In this document: positions 17,716-27,100 of the stretch, piece by piece
How the letters are laid out: each line of letters starts with the position of its first letter
Position numbering within the stretch: position 1 is the first letter of the stretch
Source: a bacterium
GTDB lineage: Bacteria > UBP15 > UBA6099
Assembly: GCA_029564595.1 (NCBI GenBank)
Contig: JAKQPS010000082.1
Span: forward strand, 112,558-176,557
Direction: 5' to 3'
Length of the DNA stretch: 64,000 nt
The notes under the pieces: generated by a model
Told to the model about the DNA's origin: nothing
Databases searched by the model: none
The model's input: the letters and a program-made list of their open reading frames with translations, nothing else
Made by a program: the position numbers and the translations under genes

Positions 17716-20184
17716 TCACGCGTTAACGTCGGACGCTCCCCGCCGGAGTTTTTCAAGCCGTTTTCTTTCCCGGTCTCCAAAATACTTCATCGCACTTTTT
17801 ATTTCCTCGGAAGGAATGGTTTTCAATTTCTTGGACATCGAATTGATTTTTTCCTGAAACCGCTGGCCTTCCGCCGCGCTTACCCACACAAGTTCTAGGC
17901 GGCTCGGGTCAAGCTCCGCTTGTCGCATGATTCTACGCGTTTTGTTGAATCTCTTTTCAGCGTGGGTGTTAGCGTCGATATAGTGGCAATCCCCAATATG
18001 GCAGCCGGAAAGAAGAACCATTCCGATGCCTCTTGCGAACGCGTGTTCGATGAACGCGGTGGACACTCTGCCCGAACACATAGTCCTTATTATTCTGACT
18101 TCAGAGGAATACTGCATTCTTCCTATGCCTGCGAAATCCGCTCCGGCATAAGAACACCAGTTGCAGCAGAAAGCGAGAATTTTCTTTTCTGCTTCGTGTT
18201 CGGTGAACGCGTCGATCTGCGCGAGAATTTGGTCGTCTGTGAAATGCCGCATCTCGATGGCCGCGAAAGAACATTCAGCGCCGCAAGTTCCGCATCCGGA
18301 GCAAGCAGCCTCGACGACGACGGCTTTTTTATCGCCGTCCAGATGAATCGCCTGATAAGGACAAACCTTCACGCATGCTCCGCACCCTGCGCACAGTTCG
18401 CGATTAACTCGGGGAGTAATGGCCTCGACCGTGACTTTTCCTCTTCTCATGATTATGTTAGCGCGCGCCGCAGCCGCGCTCGCCTGCGTTACTGCTTCTT
18501 TTATGTCTTTCGGCCCTTCGGAACATCCGGCGAGGAAGACTCCTCTGGTTGCTGTGTCCACAGGCCGCAGTTTCGGATGAGCCACCATGAAGAACCCGCC
18601 GCTAGTGATCGACAACGTGAGAAATTTCCTTATAACCTCGCTGCCGATGCTCGGTTTAAGCCCTATCGAAAGCACAACCATCTCGGCTTCAATTTCGTAC
18701 AATTTGTTAAGGAGCGTCATTTCTCCCAGCAATCGAAGATTCCCGTTTTTAAGTTCAATGACTTCTCCCGGCAAGCCGCGAATAAACTGCACGCCTTCTT
18801 TTTTTGCCCGCTGGAACAAATCCTCGAAGCCTTTTCCGAACGCCCTGATATCTATATAAAAAACCTTAATCTCCGTCTCGGGCCAGTGTTCCTTTATGAG
18901 AAGCGCGTCTTTTATCGTATTCATGCAGCATACGTTGCTGCAATACGGATTGGTTTTCTCCGAACGCGAGCCGATGCACTGAATAAATGCCACAGTCTTT
19001 GGAATATTCCCGTCGGACGGCCTTATCAGATTGCCCCCCGTCGGGCCTCCCGCGTTGATTAGTCTCTCGAATTCGAGGCTTGTTATCACATTCGGCGCTT
19101 TTCCATAAAGATATTGCGGGATTTCTCTGGCGTCAAAGACGTCCACTCCTGTGCACACGACTATCGTTCCGACATCGAAACACTCCTCGCGGTCAACCGC
19201 GTTGAAATCTATGCATTTCCTTTCGCACGCTTCAACGCATTTCTCGCAAACTCTCACTCCGTTCCTATTGAGGCACGATTCCATGTCTATCAGATACTTT
19301 GAAGGAACGGCTTGAGCGAACGGTATATAAATAGCGCCGCGCGTCGCAAGCCCGATGTCAAACTCGTTCGGGGAGAGTTGCGGGCATGCCTTTGAACACT
19401 CTGAACACGCCGAGCAGTCTTCGGTGACATATCTGGCTTTGCGCTTGACCGTCACGTTGAAATTTCCCACGTAGCCTGAGATGTTCACAACCTCGGTGAG
19501 AGTCATAAGTTCTATGTTCGGGTGTCTGCCTGCTTCAGACATTTTGGGGGCGAGTATGCAGATCGAACAATCCATTGTTGGGAAAGTTTTGTCGATCTGG
19601 GCCATACGGCCGCCGATGCTAGGCTCTTTTTCCACAAGAACCACTTCATATCCGGAGTCGGCTAGGTCGAGCGCCGCCTGAATTCCGGCCACGCCTCCGC
19701 CTATGACCAGCGCCTTCTGTTTGACGGGGATGTCAATCTCTTCCTGCGGCTCTAGTAGTCTCGCCCGCGAAACCGCCATTCTGACGAGGTCTTTGGATTT
19801 CTCCGTGGCCGACGCCCGGTCATGCAAATGAACCCATGAGCAATGTTCGCGGATATTCGCCATTTCAAGCAGATAAGGATTCAGTCCGGCGTCCTGAACG
19901 CATTGCCTGAACGTAGGCTCATGCATCCTCGGAGAACACGCGGCCACTACAATCCGGTTGAGATTATGCTTCTCGATATCGCTCTTTATTCGTTCCTGAC
20001 CGGGTTCAGAGCACGTGTAAAGCTGGGCCTCGGAAACGACGACGTCTTCCAGTTTTGACGCTTCTAAAGCAAGCGCCTCGCAATCGACGGACCCGCCGAT
20101 GTTAAGTCCACAGTGACAGACATATACGCCTATGCGCGGTTCCTCGACTTCGCCGCCCGCCGTTATTTTATCTTCATCAGCCAA
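17716..20184 (-). CDS. hdrA: HdrA-MvhD fusion: FAD/FeS heterodisulfide reductase subunit A with C-terminal MvhD domain (822 aa)
   Basis: Flavin subunit of the Hdr-like complex. From this start the N-terminal domain has VYVCHCGLNIGG (about 21-32); a Rossmann FAD domain starts at VIGGGVAGIQAALDLADSG (about 160-178). Conserved HdrA cysteines follow (CSACSECSKACP), then two ferredoxin motifs (about 597-640, CAGCGACVKVCP and CSGCGTCGAECS). The last 150 residues (from ILAFCCNWCSYAGAD) are an MvhD/FlpD domain with a [2Fe-2S] site, which in other systems links Hdr to hydrogenase or formate dehydrogenase. The start TTG 20184 has AGGGAG six bases upstream; a TTG at 20208 is the alternative. HdrA FAD is the bifurcating site in methanogens, so electron bifurcation or confurcation with ferredoxin is plausible here. 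Confidence 0.93.
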   Translation of the reverse strand: MADEDKITAGGEVEEPRIGVYVCHCGLNIGGSVDCEALALEASKLEDVVVSEAQLYTCSEPGQERIKSDIEKHNLNRIVVAACSPRMHEPTFRQCVQDAGLNPYLLEMANIREHCSWVHLHDRASATEKSKDLVRMAVSRARLLEPQEEIDIPVKQKALVIGGGVAGIQAALDLADSGYEVVLVEKEPSIGGRMAQIDKTFPTMDCSICILAPKMSEAGRHPNIELMTLTEVVNISGYVGNFNVTVKRKARYVTEDCSACSECSKACPQLSPNEFDIGLATRGAIYIPFAQAVPSKYLIDMESCLNRNGVRVCEKCVEACERKCIDFNAVDREECFDVGTIVVCTGVDVFDAREIPQYLYGKAPNVITSLEFERLINAGGPTGGNLIRPSDGNIPKTVAFIQCIGSRSEKTNPYCSNVCCMNTIKDALLIKEHWPETEIKVFYIDIRAFGKGFEDLFQRAKKEGVQFIRGLPGEVIELKNGNLRLLGEMTLLNKLYEIEAEMVVLSIGLKPSIGSEVIRKFLTLSITSGGFFMVAHPKLRPVDTATRGVFLAGCSEGPKDIKEAVTQASAAAARANIIMRRGKVTVEAITPRVNRELCAGCGACVKVCPYQAIHLDGDKKAVVVEAACSGCGTCGAECSFAAIEMRHFTDDQILAQIDAFTEHEAEKKILAFCCNWCSYAGADFAGIGRMQYSSEVRIIRTMCSGRVSTAFIEHAFARGIGMVLLSGCHIGDCHYIDANTHAEKRFNKTRRIMRQAELDPSRLELVWVSAAEGQRFQEKINSMSKKLKTIPSEEIKSAMKYFGDRERKRLEKLRRGASDVNA

Positions 20185-20211
20185 ATCAAACTCCCTAATA
20201 ACGCGCAAAGC

Positions 20212-20775
20212 TTATCTGCCGTGCGCGTATCCGGCTTCGAACGCAGCCGTATTCAATTCCTCGGTTCCGGCAGGAATGCTCGCAAGAACCGCTTGTTTCA
20301 TTGATTCATATCCGACGACTCCTGCTTTTGACGCGATGAAACCAAGCATGACGATGTTGGCCACCATTACGCGCCCGAGTTTTTCAGCAATGGAAGTCGC
20401 GGGAATATAGAACAACTTGAGGTCTTCTCTGTCCGGCAGAGTTTTAACGAGGTTTTCATTTATTAAAACAATCGCATTTTCCGCCGCTGAATTTCCATAA
20501 GTTCGGGCGGCCTCTTCGGACATGATGACGAGAACGTCAGGAAGTGTCACTCTGGGGTAGTTGATTCGAGCGTCGGAAATCACCACGTCCGCGCTGCAAG
20601 CTCCGCCCCTTGCTTCAGGCCCGAAACTCTGCGTCATAACAGCATTGACATTCTCGTGCAGGGCCGCCGCCTTTCCCAGTATCATTCCGGCCAACACGAT
20701 GCCTTGCCCTCCGAAACCGGCAAGCCTGACCTGTTTTTTGCCGACGATTTTCGTCGTTTCTTTTGTCGTCTTCAT
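20212..20775 (-). CDS. korC: 2-oxoglutarate ferredoxin oxidoreductase gamma subunit (187 aa)
   Basis: Gamma domain of a four-subunit 2-oxoacid:ferredoxin oxidoreductase. GFGGQGIVLAG (20-30) is the family hallmark; TQSFGPEARGGACSADVVIS (about 48-67) matches the conserved YGxExRGG segment. The rest fits the Kor/Por gamma fold. The first 15 residues are a Lys/Thr-rich extension. It lies four bases after korB and 27 bases before hdrA, inside the kor-hdr operon. Confidence 0.92.
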   Translation of the reverse strand: MKTTKETTKIVGKKQVRLAGFGGQGIVLAGMILGKAAALHENVNAVMTQSFGPEARGGACSADVVISDARINYPRVTLPDVLVIMSEEAARTYGNSAAENAIVLINENLVKTLPDREDLKLFYIPATSIAEKLGRVMVANIVMLGFIASKAGVVGYESMKQAVLASIPAGTEELNTAAFEAGYAHGR

Positions 20776-20778
20776 AGT

Positions 20779-21690
20779 CTAGCTTTTCTTTGATTTCTTT
20801 GGAGCGTTCGCGCGGCAGATAGCGCATTCGTCGTACATGTCCATGAATGTCGGTTTGTCGATATCCACGAATTCTCCCACGGCGATTTTTCCTTTCAATC
20901 CTATAGCGGTCTCTTCCGGATCAAGTTCAGTGGTCAGGACAGAGTTGTCACGGTAGCTCTTCATCATAGACAAGCCGTCGCCGAGTTTGTTTCTGCGGCC
21001 ATGCGCGGTGGGGCAGGGCGTGATCGCCTCCACAAAGCAGAAGCCGGGTTTGTTCACGGAATGAATAATAGAGTCCCTTAGTTCATGCGTGTGCAGCGCG
21101 GTCCACCTTGCCACATAAACCGCTCCCGACGCTTTCGCAAGATAAACAAGGTTGAAAGGATGCTCGCTGCAACCGTATGGGGTCGTTGTGGTTTTTGATT
21201 CGAGAGGAGTCGTCGGCCCGCCCTGTCCGCCGGTCATTCCGTAGTTGAAGTTGTTTGAACAGATTACCGTGATGTCAACGTTTCTGCGAGCGGCGTGGAT
21301 GAAGTGATTGCCGCCTATCGCGAATAGATCGCCGTCTCCGCTGATAACAACCACGTTCAGTTTAGGATTCGCGAGTTTCAGTCCTGTGGCGAAAGGAATG
21401 GCCCTGCCGTGCGTGGTGTGGTAAGTGTCGAGGTCCAAATATCCGGCGGCCCTTCCTATGCAGCCGATTCCTGACACGACGACTGTTTTCTTAGTGTCGA
21501 AGTTTCCCTTCTCCATAGCCTTTACGAAAGCGGCAAGAAGGATGCCGTTTCCGCAGCCCGAACACCAGATATGCGGGATTCGGCCTTTTTTAAGATATCT
21601 GTCGAGAGGGTGGTCTCCGTGCCCGGCCGCGAGGTTCTCAAAAATCCGCGAGGCGGGAGGAGCTTCGGCGTCTATGAAACGAATCTTCAT
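20779..21690 (-). CDS. korB: 2-oxoglutarate ferredoxin oxidoreductase beta subunit, TPP-binding (303 aa)
   Basis: Thiamine diphosphate-binding subunit of a 2-oxoacid:ferredoxin oxidoreductase. WCSGCGNGI (42-50) is the conserved Cys segment, GIGCIGR (74-80) and HGRA (94-97) follow, and the TPP/Mg motif runs from GDGD (118-121) to the Asn-rich CSNNFNYGMTGGQ (about 144-156). With the KorA subunit it decarboxylates a 2-oxoacid to acyl-CoA and passes electrons to ferredoxin. The start overlaps korA by four bases. I call it Kor by subunit type and synteny with korDABC sets; the 2-oxoacid used could differ. Confidence 0.92.
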   Translation of the reverse strand: MKIRFIDAEAPPASRIFENLAAGHGDHPLDRYLKKGRIPHIWCSGCGNGILLAAFVKAMEKGNFDTKKTVVVSGIGCIGRAAGYLDLDTYHTTHGRAIPFATGLKLANPKLNVVVISGDGDLFAIGGNHFIHAARRNVDITVICSNNFNYGMTGGQGGPTTPLESKTTTTPYGCSEHPFNLVYLAKASGAVYVARWTALHTHELRDSIIHSVNKPGFCFVEAITPCPTAHGRRNKLGDGLSMMKSYRDNSVLTTELDPEETAIGLKGKIAVGEFVDIDKPTFMDMYDECAICRANAPKKSKKS

Positions 21691-22844
21691 TCCGCAGCCT
21701 CCCTGACAACGCGATACAATTCTTCAGGCGTGAAAATCCTGCCGCCCATGAAGCCAGCAAGAATAGTCTCGGCTTTCCCGCCCGCGCATCGCTCGACTTC
21801 GTACGCGATCTGTCCCGCGTTGATTTCGCAGACCACGAACTTTTTAACCCTTTCGAGTGCGGCCAGTTCAGAAATTTTTCTCTCGCAGAACGGCCACACC
21901 GTAATCAGCCTGATCATTCCGATCTTCATTCCGTCGGCTCGCGCAGTTTCAACCACCTCTCTCGCAGCGCGAGCAGAACATCCGTATGAAACCAATATGA
22001 TTTCCGCGTCGTCTAAAAACGCGTCTTCTGTCCTGATAATCTCTTCGACATGATTGCGGATTTTTCGGATTAGTCTTTGAACGAGCCGTTCCTGAGCGTC
22101 GGCATTAATCGCCGGATATCCTAGCTCGTCGTGAGTGAGGCCGGTGGCGTGAACGTGATATCCTTCTCCGGCTATCGCCATCGGCGGCACGTCGTCCTCT
22201 TCGTGAGCGTAGGGGATGAAGTTCTCAGGCTTCTTCTTCGGAAGCTTGCGCGACACCGTTTTGATTTTCTTCGAATCAGGGATAATCACCTTTTCCGTCA
22301 TGTGGCCCACAACTTCGTCGCTCAATAGGACAACGGGCGTTCTGTATTTTTCAGACAGGTTAAAAGCCTCGATAGTCAGTTCAAAAGCTTCTTGTGGCGA
22401 ATCCGGAGAGAGAGCTATCACTTCATAATCGCCGTGAGATCCCCACCTGCATTGCATAACGTCCTGTTGTCCCACAAGCGTGGGAAGGCCGGTGGACGGC
22501 CCGCCTCGTTGGATGTTCACCACGACGCATGGAACTTCCAGCATCGCGGCCAAGCCGATATTTTCCATCATAAGAGAGAAACCGGGGCCGGATGTGGACG
22601 TCATTGCTTTCGCGCCCGCGCATGAGGCTCCGATAATCGCGGCCATTGACGCGATTTCGTCTTCCATCTGAATATATACGCCCCCTACTTGAGGCAGCCG
22701 AATCGACATTCTTTCCGCCACCTCTGTCGCGGGAGTAATGGGATATCCGGCAAAAAACGAGCATCCGGCCGCCATGCCTCCTTCGGCGCATGCTTCGTCT
22801 CCGCTCATAAAATGAGCGCCGGTTCTGACAGCTTTGCTACTCAC
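21687..22844 (-). CDS. korA: 2-oxoglutarate ferredoxin oxidoreductase alpha subunit (385 aa)
   Basis: Large subunit carrying the pyrimidine-binding and transketolase C-terminal domains. FMSGDEACAEGGMAAGC and FFAGYPITPATEV (about 12-43) are the characteristic KorA/VorB N-terminus, and TSTSGPGFSLMMENIG (about 84-99) and the Arg/Gly-rich NIQRGGPSTGLPT are conserved CoA and substrate segments. The C-terminal part (from VSYGCSARAAREVV) is the transketolase-like domain. The start codon is GTG 22844, overlapping korD by eight bases. The arrangement korD-korA-korB-korC is the common four-gene set. Confidence 0.92.
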   Translation of the reverse strand: MSSKAVRTGAHFMSGDEACAEGGMAAGCSFFAGYPITPATEVAERMSIRLPQVGGVYIQMEDEIASMAAIIGASCAGAKAMTSTSGPGFSLMMENIGLAAMLEVPCVVVNIQRGGPSTGLPTLVGQQDVMQCRWGSHGDYEVIALSPDSPQEAFELTIEAFNLSEKYRTPVVLLSDEVVGHMTEKVIIPDSKKIKTVSRKLPKKKPENFIPYAHEEDDVPPMAIAGEGYHVHATGLTHDELGYPAINADAQERLVQRLIRKIRNHVEEIIRTEDAFLDDAEIILVSYGCSARAAREVVETARADGMKIGMIRLITVWPFCERKISELAALERVKKFVVCEINAGQIAYEVERCAGGKAETILAGFMGGRIFTPEELYRVVREAAE

Positions 22845-23163
22845 GGCGAGTTCTTCTCCTTGAGCGCGACTGTGTTTTTACCACGTCTTCAGGCAGCAAG
22901 TTTCTAGGCTCAAGTTCAGTCACGAATATTGCGAACTCCGGACATATCGTTTCGCAATAGTTGCAGTTGACGCATTTCGCGTCGGATTTAACGTAAGGGG
23001 GATGATATCCTTTTTCGTTGAAGTCTTCTGATTCAGCGAGCGTGTTGCTTGGACAGAATTCAATACAATAGCGGCATCCTTTGCAACGATGGGAGATAAT
23101 GTTCACCTTGCCAAGAACAATCTCCCGCCTTACTGCGTCTAAAGGCATTCGCCAATAGCTCAT
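22837..23163 (-). CDS. korD: 2-oxoacid oxidoreductase ferredoxin-type delta subunit (108 aa)
   Basis: Two-cluster ferredoxin that takes electrons from the TPP subunit. The [4Fe-4S] motifs are CKGCRYCIEFCP and CVNCNYCETICP, separated by the NEKGYHPPYV spacer typical of KorD. N- and C-terminal extensions are basic. ATG 23163 has AAAGGA six bases upstream; a TTG immediately before it is not needed. First gene of the kor-hdr operon, about 38 bases after the predicted transcription start. Confidence 0.9.
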   Translation of the reverse strand: MSYWRMPLDAVRREIVLGKVNIISHRCKGCRYCIEFCPSNTLAESEDFNEKGYHPPYVKSDAKCVNCNYCETICPEFAIFVTELEPRNLLPEDVVKTQSRSRRRTRRE

Positions 23164-23207
23164 CAATTTTCCTTTCAGAGTCGCCTTTTTGAAACCGCTG
23201 ATTCGGC

Positions 23208-23236
23208 ATTATATCCAGAATATAAGCGTCGCTCAA
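23208..23236 (-). promoter_or_regulatory. Predicted sigma70-type promoter of the korDABC-hdrACB operon
   Basis: Minus-strand TTGAGC (23231-23236) and perfect TATAAT (23208-23213) lie 17 bases apart, placing transcription start near 23201 and leaving a short leader before korD. No operator palindrome was noticed. Confidence 0.55.
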
Positions 23237-23402
23237 CTTTTTTCATAAAATCCAATTGCCACAGGGAGCGGAACAAACTACTCGCGCCGCCATTTTTAAT
23301 TGAATTCATTGCGCATGAGCATTCTTTCTTGCGCCTCTCAATAACTAGTTGGATTATGTTAATATTATCCAGCGATGTTTTATAAAATGGAGGCTAGAGC
23401 GT

Positions 23403-24116
23403 ATGCGGAAAGTGCAACTTGTGAGACATACTGCCGACCCTGACAGAGTGGTAGCGCTGGCCGCCCGAATCTGTTATTCAGGGATGGAATTCGATGATTT
23501 GAATGAAAAGATAACCGATAAGGCCGCAGCCGAGCTTGTGGCAATGTTGAGGAGAATGGGACATGAGTCTCCTTTCGAACATGCTTCATTCACATTCTGC
23601 GTTGAGGGCGTCTCGCGAACGGCCACGCATCAATTCGTAAGGCATAGAATCGCCTCCTACTCACAGCAGAGCCAAAGATATGTGAAAGCCGGCGAGGACG
23701 AGAAATTCGTGGTTCCTCCTGAAATCGAAGGAAATGCCGAAGCGAAAGAGAAAGTCTCGGCTCATTATCGCGTGGCTCTAAAGCTTTACTTCGAGCTGCT
23801 AGATATGGGAGTAAAAAAAGAGGACGCCAGATACGTCCTGCCCGAAGGGGCTGAGACCCGCATAATGGCGACGATGAACGCCCGAGAGTTATTTCATTTC
23901 TTTTCGTTAAGGTGCTGCAATCGCGCTCAATGGGAAATCCGCGCGGCGGCTGTTGATATGTTGCAAGAAGCGAAAAAAGTGGCTCCGCTGATATTCGAAG
24001 GGGCAGGGCCGGGATGTTTGCGCGGTCCCTGTCCAGAGAAGGAATACTCCTGCGGGAAATCCGCTGAAGTCCGCGAGTTCTTCAAAGCTCTGGATGAATC
24101 CATCGGCAAAAAATAG
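23403..24116 (+). CDS. thyX: FAD-dependent thymidylate synthase ThyX (237 aa)
   Basis: Makes dTMP from dUMP using FAD, NAD(P)H and methylenetetrahydrofolate, the flavin-dependent alternative to ThyA. The ThyX motif RHRIASYSQQSQRY (RHR-x7-S) is complete and follows FEHASFTFCVEGVSRTATHQF. The catalytic-type segment NARELFHFFSLRCCNRAQWEIR near the C-terminus also matches. The start ATG 23403 has GGAGG nine bases upstream; the open frame runs 54 bases further up but without a ribosome site. A Cys-rich tail (PGCLRGPCPEKEYSCG) resembles many bacterial ThyX proteins. It stands alone between the kor operon (divergent) and the aminotransferase fusion (convergent). Confidence 0.95.
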   Translation: MRKVQLVRHTADPDRVVALAARICYSGMEFDDLNEKITDKAAAELVAMLRRMGHESPFEHASFTFCVEGVSRTATHQFVRHRIASYSQQSQRYVKAGEDEKFVVPPEIEGNAEAKEKVSAHYRVALKLYFELLDMGVKKEDARYVLPEGAETRIMATMNARELFHFFSLRCCNRAQWEIRAAAVDMLQEAKKVAPLIFEGAGPGCLRGPCPEKEYSCGKSAEVREFFKALDESIGKK

Positions 24117-24194
24117 AAATCCGATGAATGAAATCAGCCGCTAGCCAAGAAACAATAGAGCACGGCAAAGCAAAATAAAAAGCTCACAACGAAA

Positions 24195-27100
24195 TTATTT
24201 CGATTCGGCTTTCCTCTTTATTTCTTGCGCCAGTTCTCTCGTCAACTTCTGGTTATCGCGATACTTTATGGCCGCGATGCCGAATCCTAATATGTTGCCT
24301 GCTTCCCAGATTTTGACCACCTGCTGCTTGCTTATCGCGCCGTAGCTGTAGTTGTCTATCATATTCATCATCGTCAGTATGAAAGTTTCGGCCATGCAAC
24401 CTAAAGTCGCGCCTGCGGCAAGGCCGGGGATGCCGAGGTCAATATATTCGGGCAGATGCCCGACGCCTCCCTGAATAGCGAGGACATCCGGGCGTTTCTT
24501 ATATATCTCATTGGATATTGCCGGCGGCAGGCTAGCGTCGTTGACTATCGCGCCCGGTTTTATCCACGACGGGTCTATGAAAGACTGATCCGCGCTGACT
24601 GCGGAAACGACGATGTCGGCGTTGCGAAGATATTTTTTCGCGTTCGTAGTCAGGATAATGTGCGGGTCTTTTCCGTGTTTGAGTTGTATCGCTTGAAACA
24701 CTTTTTTCCCGATGTCCGAGTCGGGGCGCTGATGGAATATCGACTTGACGAGATTAGCGATTTCTCGGTCGCGTCCAGTGTAGGTTTTGTTGATAAAGTC
24801 CGCGATTTTCTGTTCGTTAAACTTGAAATCGCGCGACATGAGAGCGGCGTAAGGCAATATGATATCCTGAGCGATAGCAGCCGGAAGCCCTTTGAGCTTT
24901 TCAGGCCTTGTTCCTCTGAGGATATCGACCGCGTCTGAATATATCGTGTAGGCGACGTTTCGAAGAGATTCAACGGCGTCTTTCCGTTCCCTGCCGATAA
25001 GTATAAGTTTAGGGCAGTCCTCGCTCAGAAGGCTGGCCGTGACGCTTCCGATATTGCCTGCGGCTCCTACGACGGCGCACACGCTTTTGTTCATGTTTAT
25101 TCCCATATAGTCCGCCGCCTTGAGAACGCTCTGCCACACCAACGCGGATGTGTATGAATTTCCGCTGGTTATCCTTATGAACGTGTCGTCCATGTCCGTT
25201 CCGTTGTGAGTGACAATCGATGTGAAAGCTCCCAACCCGCATATCTGAGCGCCGAGGGTGACGCCCATGTCGACCCCTTTCTGCACGCCGTCGATAAGTT
25301 GCTGAGGATTCTCGCGCCTCAGTTCCACCATCTGTTTGGTCGTGTAGAGAAAACCGATGAAATGCGCGCGCACCTTGTCCCCGGTCCTCGGCGATTTTAC
25401 ATTGACAATGCGGTAGATGAAGCAATCCATCAGAGGAACAAGAGTGTCCCAGTACAGTTCGCGTTCGGTGCGGTTGGTTCCCGGCACAATCTCGTTTGAG
25501 AAACTTTGCAGAGACGGATCGAAGTCTTCGACTATTTGGCGGATGTCGAGCGGATGGATGAGGAACGCCATGCGGCGCGATTCGTCGAACTCCGGGTCAT
25601 GCTTCTGCGCTCTTGTGTCGATATAGGTGAAATCCTGAATATCATGGTCCGAGCCGGGAGTTTCCTTGCCGACAACAAATTTTGTGAATTCGTACCCGTT
25701 TGATTTTTTTATAATCTCGCACGCGCGGCGCAATGCGGACACCACTCTGTCGATATCCTGCCGCGATATGTAAGCGGACGGTTCGATGCGAATAATGTTG
25801 GAGGGCTTTTTCGACACCAGCGAATTTAGAGGCGGAGCGGTGCGGATATGGTGCTCGTGCAACATGTAACCCGTCATGACCGAGCCAAGGACGCCTTGCT
25901 GTCCCATTCGGCTGAAGGTGAGGGCGCTGCTGTCAGCCAGCGTGTGAAACTCAATGCCTATCATTAGTCCTTGGCCTCGTACGTCCTTAACAACGCCGGG
26001 AAACTCGCTCTTTAGTTTCATCAACTCTTCGAGGAAATATTTCCCTTTCGTTTCGATGGACTTGATAAGGCGATTATTGTCGGCAGTCAGAAGTTCGAGC
26101 GTTTTCAGCCCCACTTCGCTTGAAACCGAGTCCTCAGCGAAAGTCGAAGTGTGAAGAAGTCCGAAACGCGGGTCGTGAATCGAATCCCTAATCATCAGGG
26201 CGCCTATTTTGTGCGTGCCGCCCCCGAGCGATTTTGACAAAACTATATAATCCACCGCGTCATAATCGACCCTGTATTTTTCGATAGCAAAAAGCTTTCC
26301 TGTGCGTCCCATCCCGCATTGAATTTCGTCCAAGCCCCACTCGAAGCCGTGTTTCTGCTTAAGTTTCTGAATGCCTCTCATATATTGCTGGGAAGCCACG
26401 ACGATCCCGCCTTCGCCTTGAACAGGCTCGACTATGAGCAAAGAAACATTTAGATGTTTTTCTTCGACGATTTTGAGGTCGTTGCCCTCGACCACAAGCT
26501 TTCGGATCGTGAAGTATGAATCGTCCAGAACTTTCGAGATTTCATCGAGATTTCCGAATTCGACGAATCGGGCATCAATAGCGCTCAGACGCGCGAAAGC
26601 CTCTCGATACATCGGGTTGCCTGTAATCTGAACCGCTCCGGCAGTCTTGCCGTGGAACGAGCGCTCTGCGCATATCACCACGGGAGGCATTGATTCGAGA
26701 GTTCGCGTCTGCATTATTATGTCGCCCAACAAAGCGTCCACGCCTTTTTCCCTGTATTCCTTTGGCAGACGCAGCGCGCTGTGCATCCTGTAATAGTCCC
26801 GCATCTTGTTATAATTGCGGAACAGCGACTTGCCGATCTCCATGAAACGGTTCATGCGGTTCATTTCGGCGTGTTTAAGAAGAGCCTCCACCGCCTCCGT
26901 TCCTGAATTGGAGAACATTACAATTCTTTTCTCTTTGCCGGGATAAAGCGAACTGAGGCGAGAGGCAAGTTTCCCGGCGGATTCTCTTACCGAGCCTTGC
27001 GCGTGCATCGGGATTTCCCTGTCGACGCATTTCTTTATTACTTTTTTAATCTCAGGGTGATTGTGGCCGAGGATGGTCGCGCCGAATCCGCCGGCAAGAT

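Noticed and set aside
17716..18000. MvhD domain as evidence for a hydrogenase operon
   Set aside because: No mvhA or mvhG-like gene in the window; the domain only shows a docking/relay function.
17920..19062. 380-codon open frame antisense to hdrA
   Set aside because: Shadow of hdrA's codon bias; no ribosome site, no family resemblance, while hdrA is intact on the other strand.
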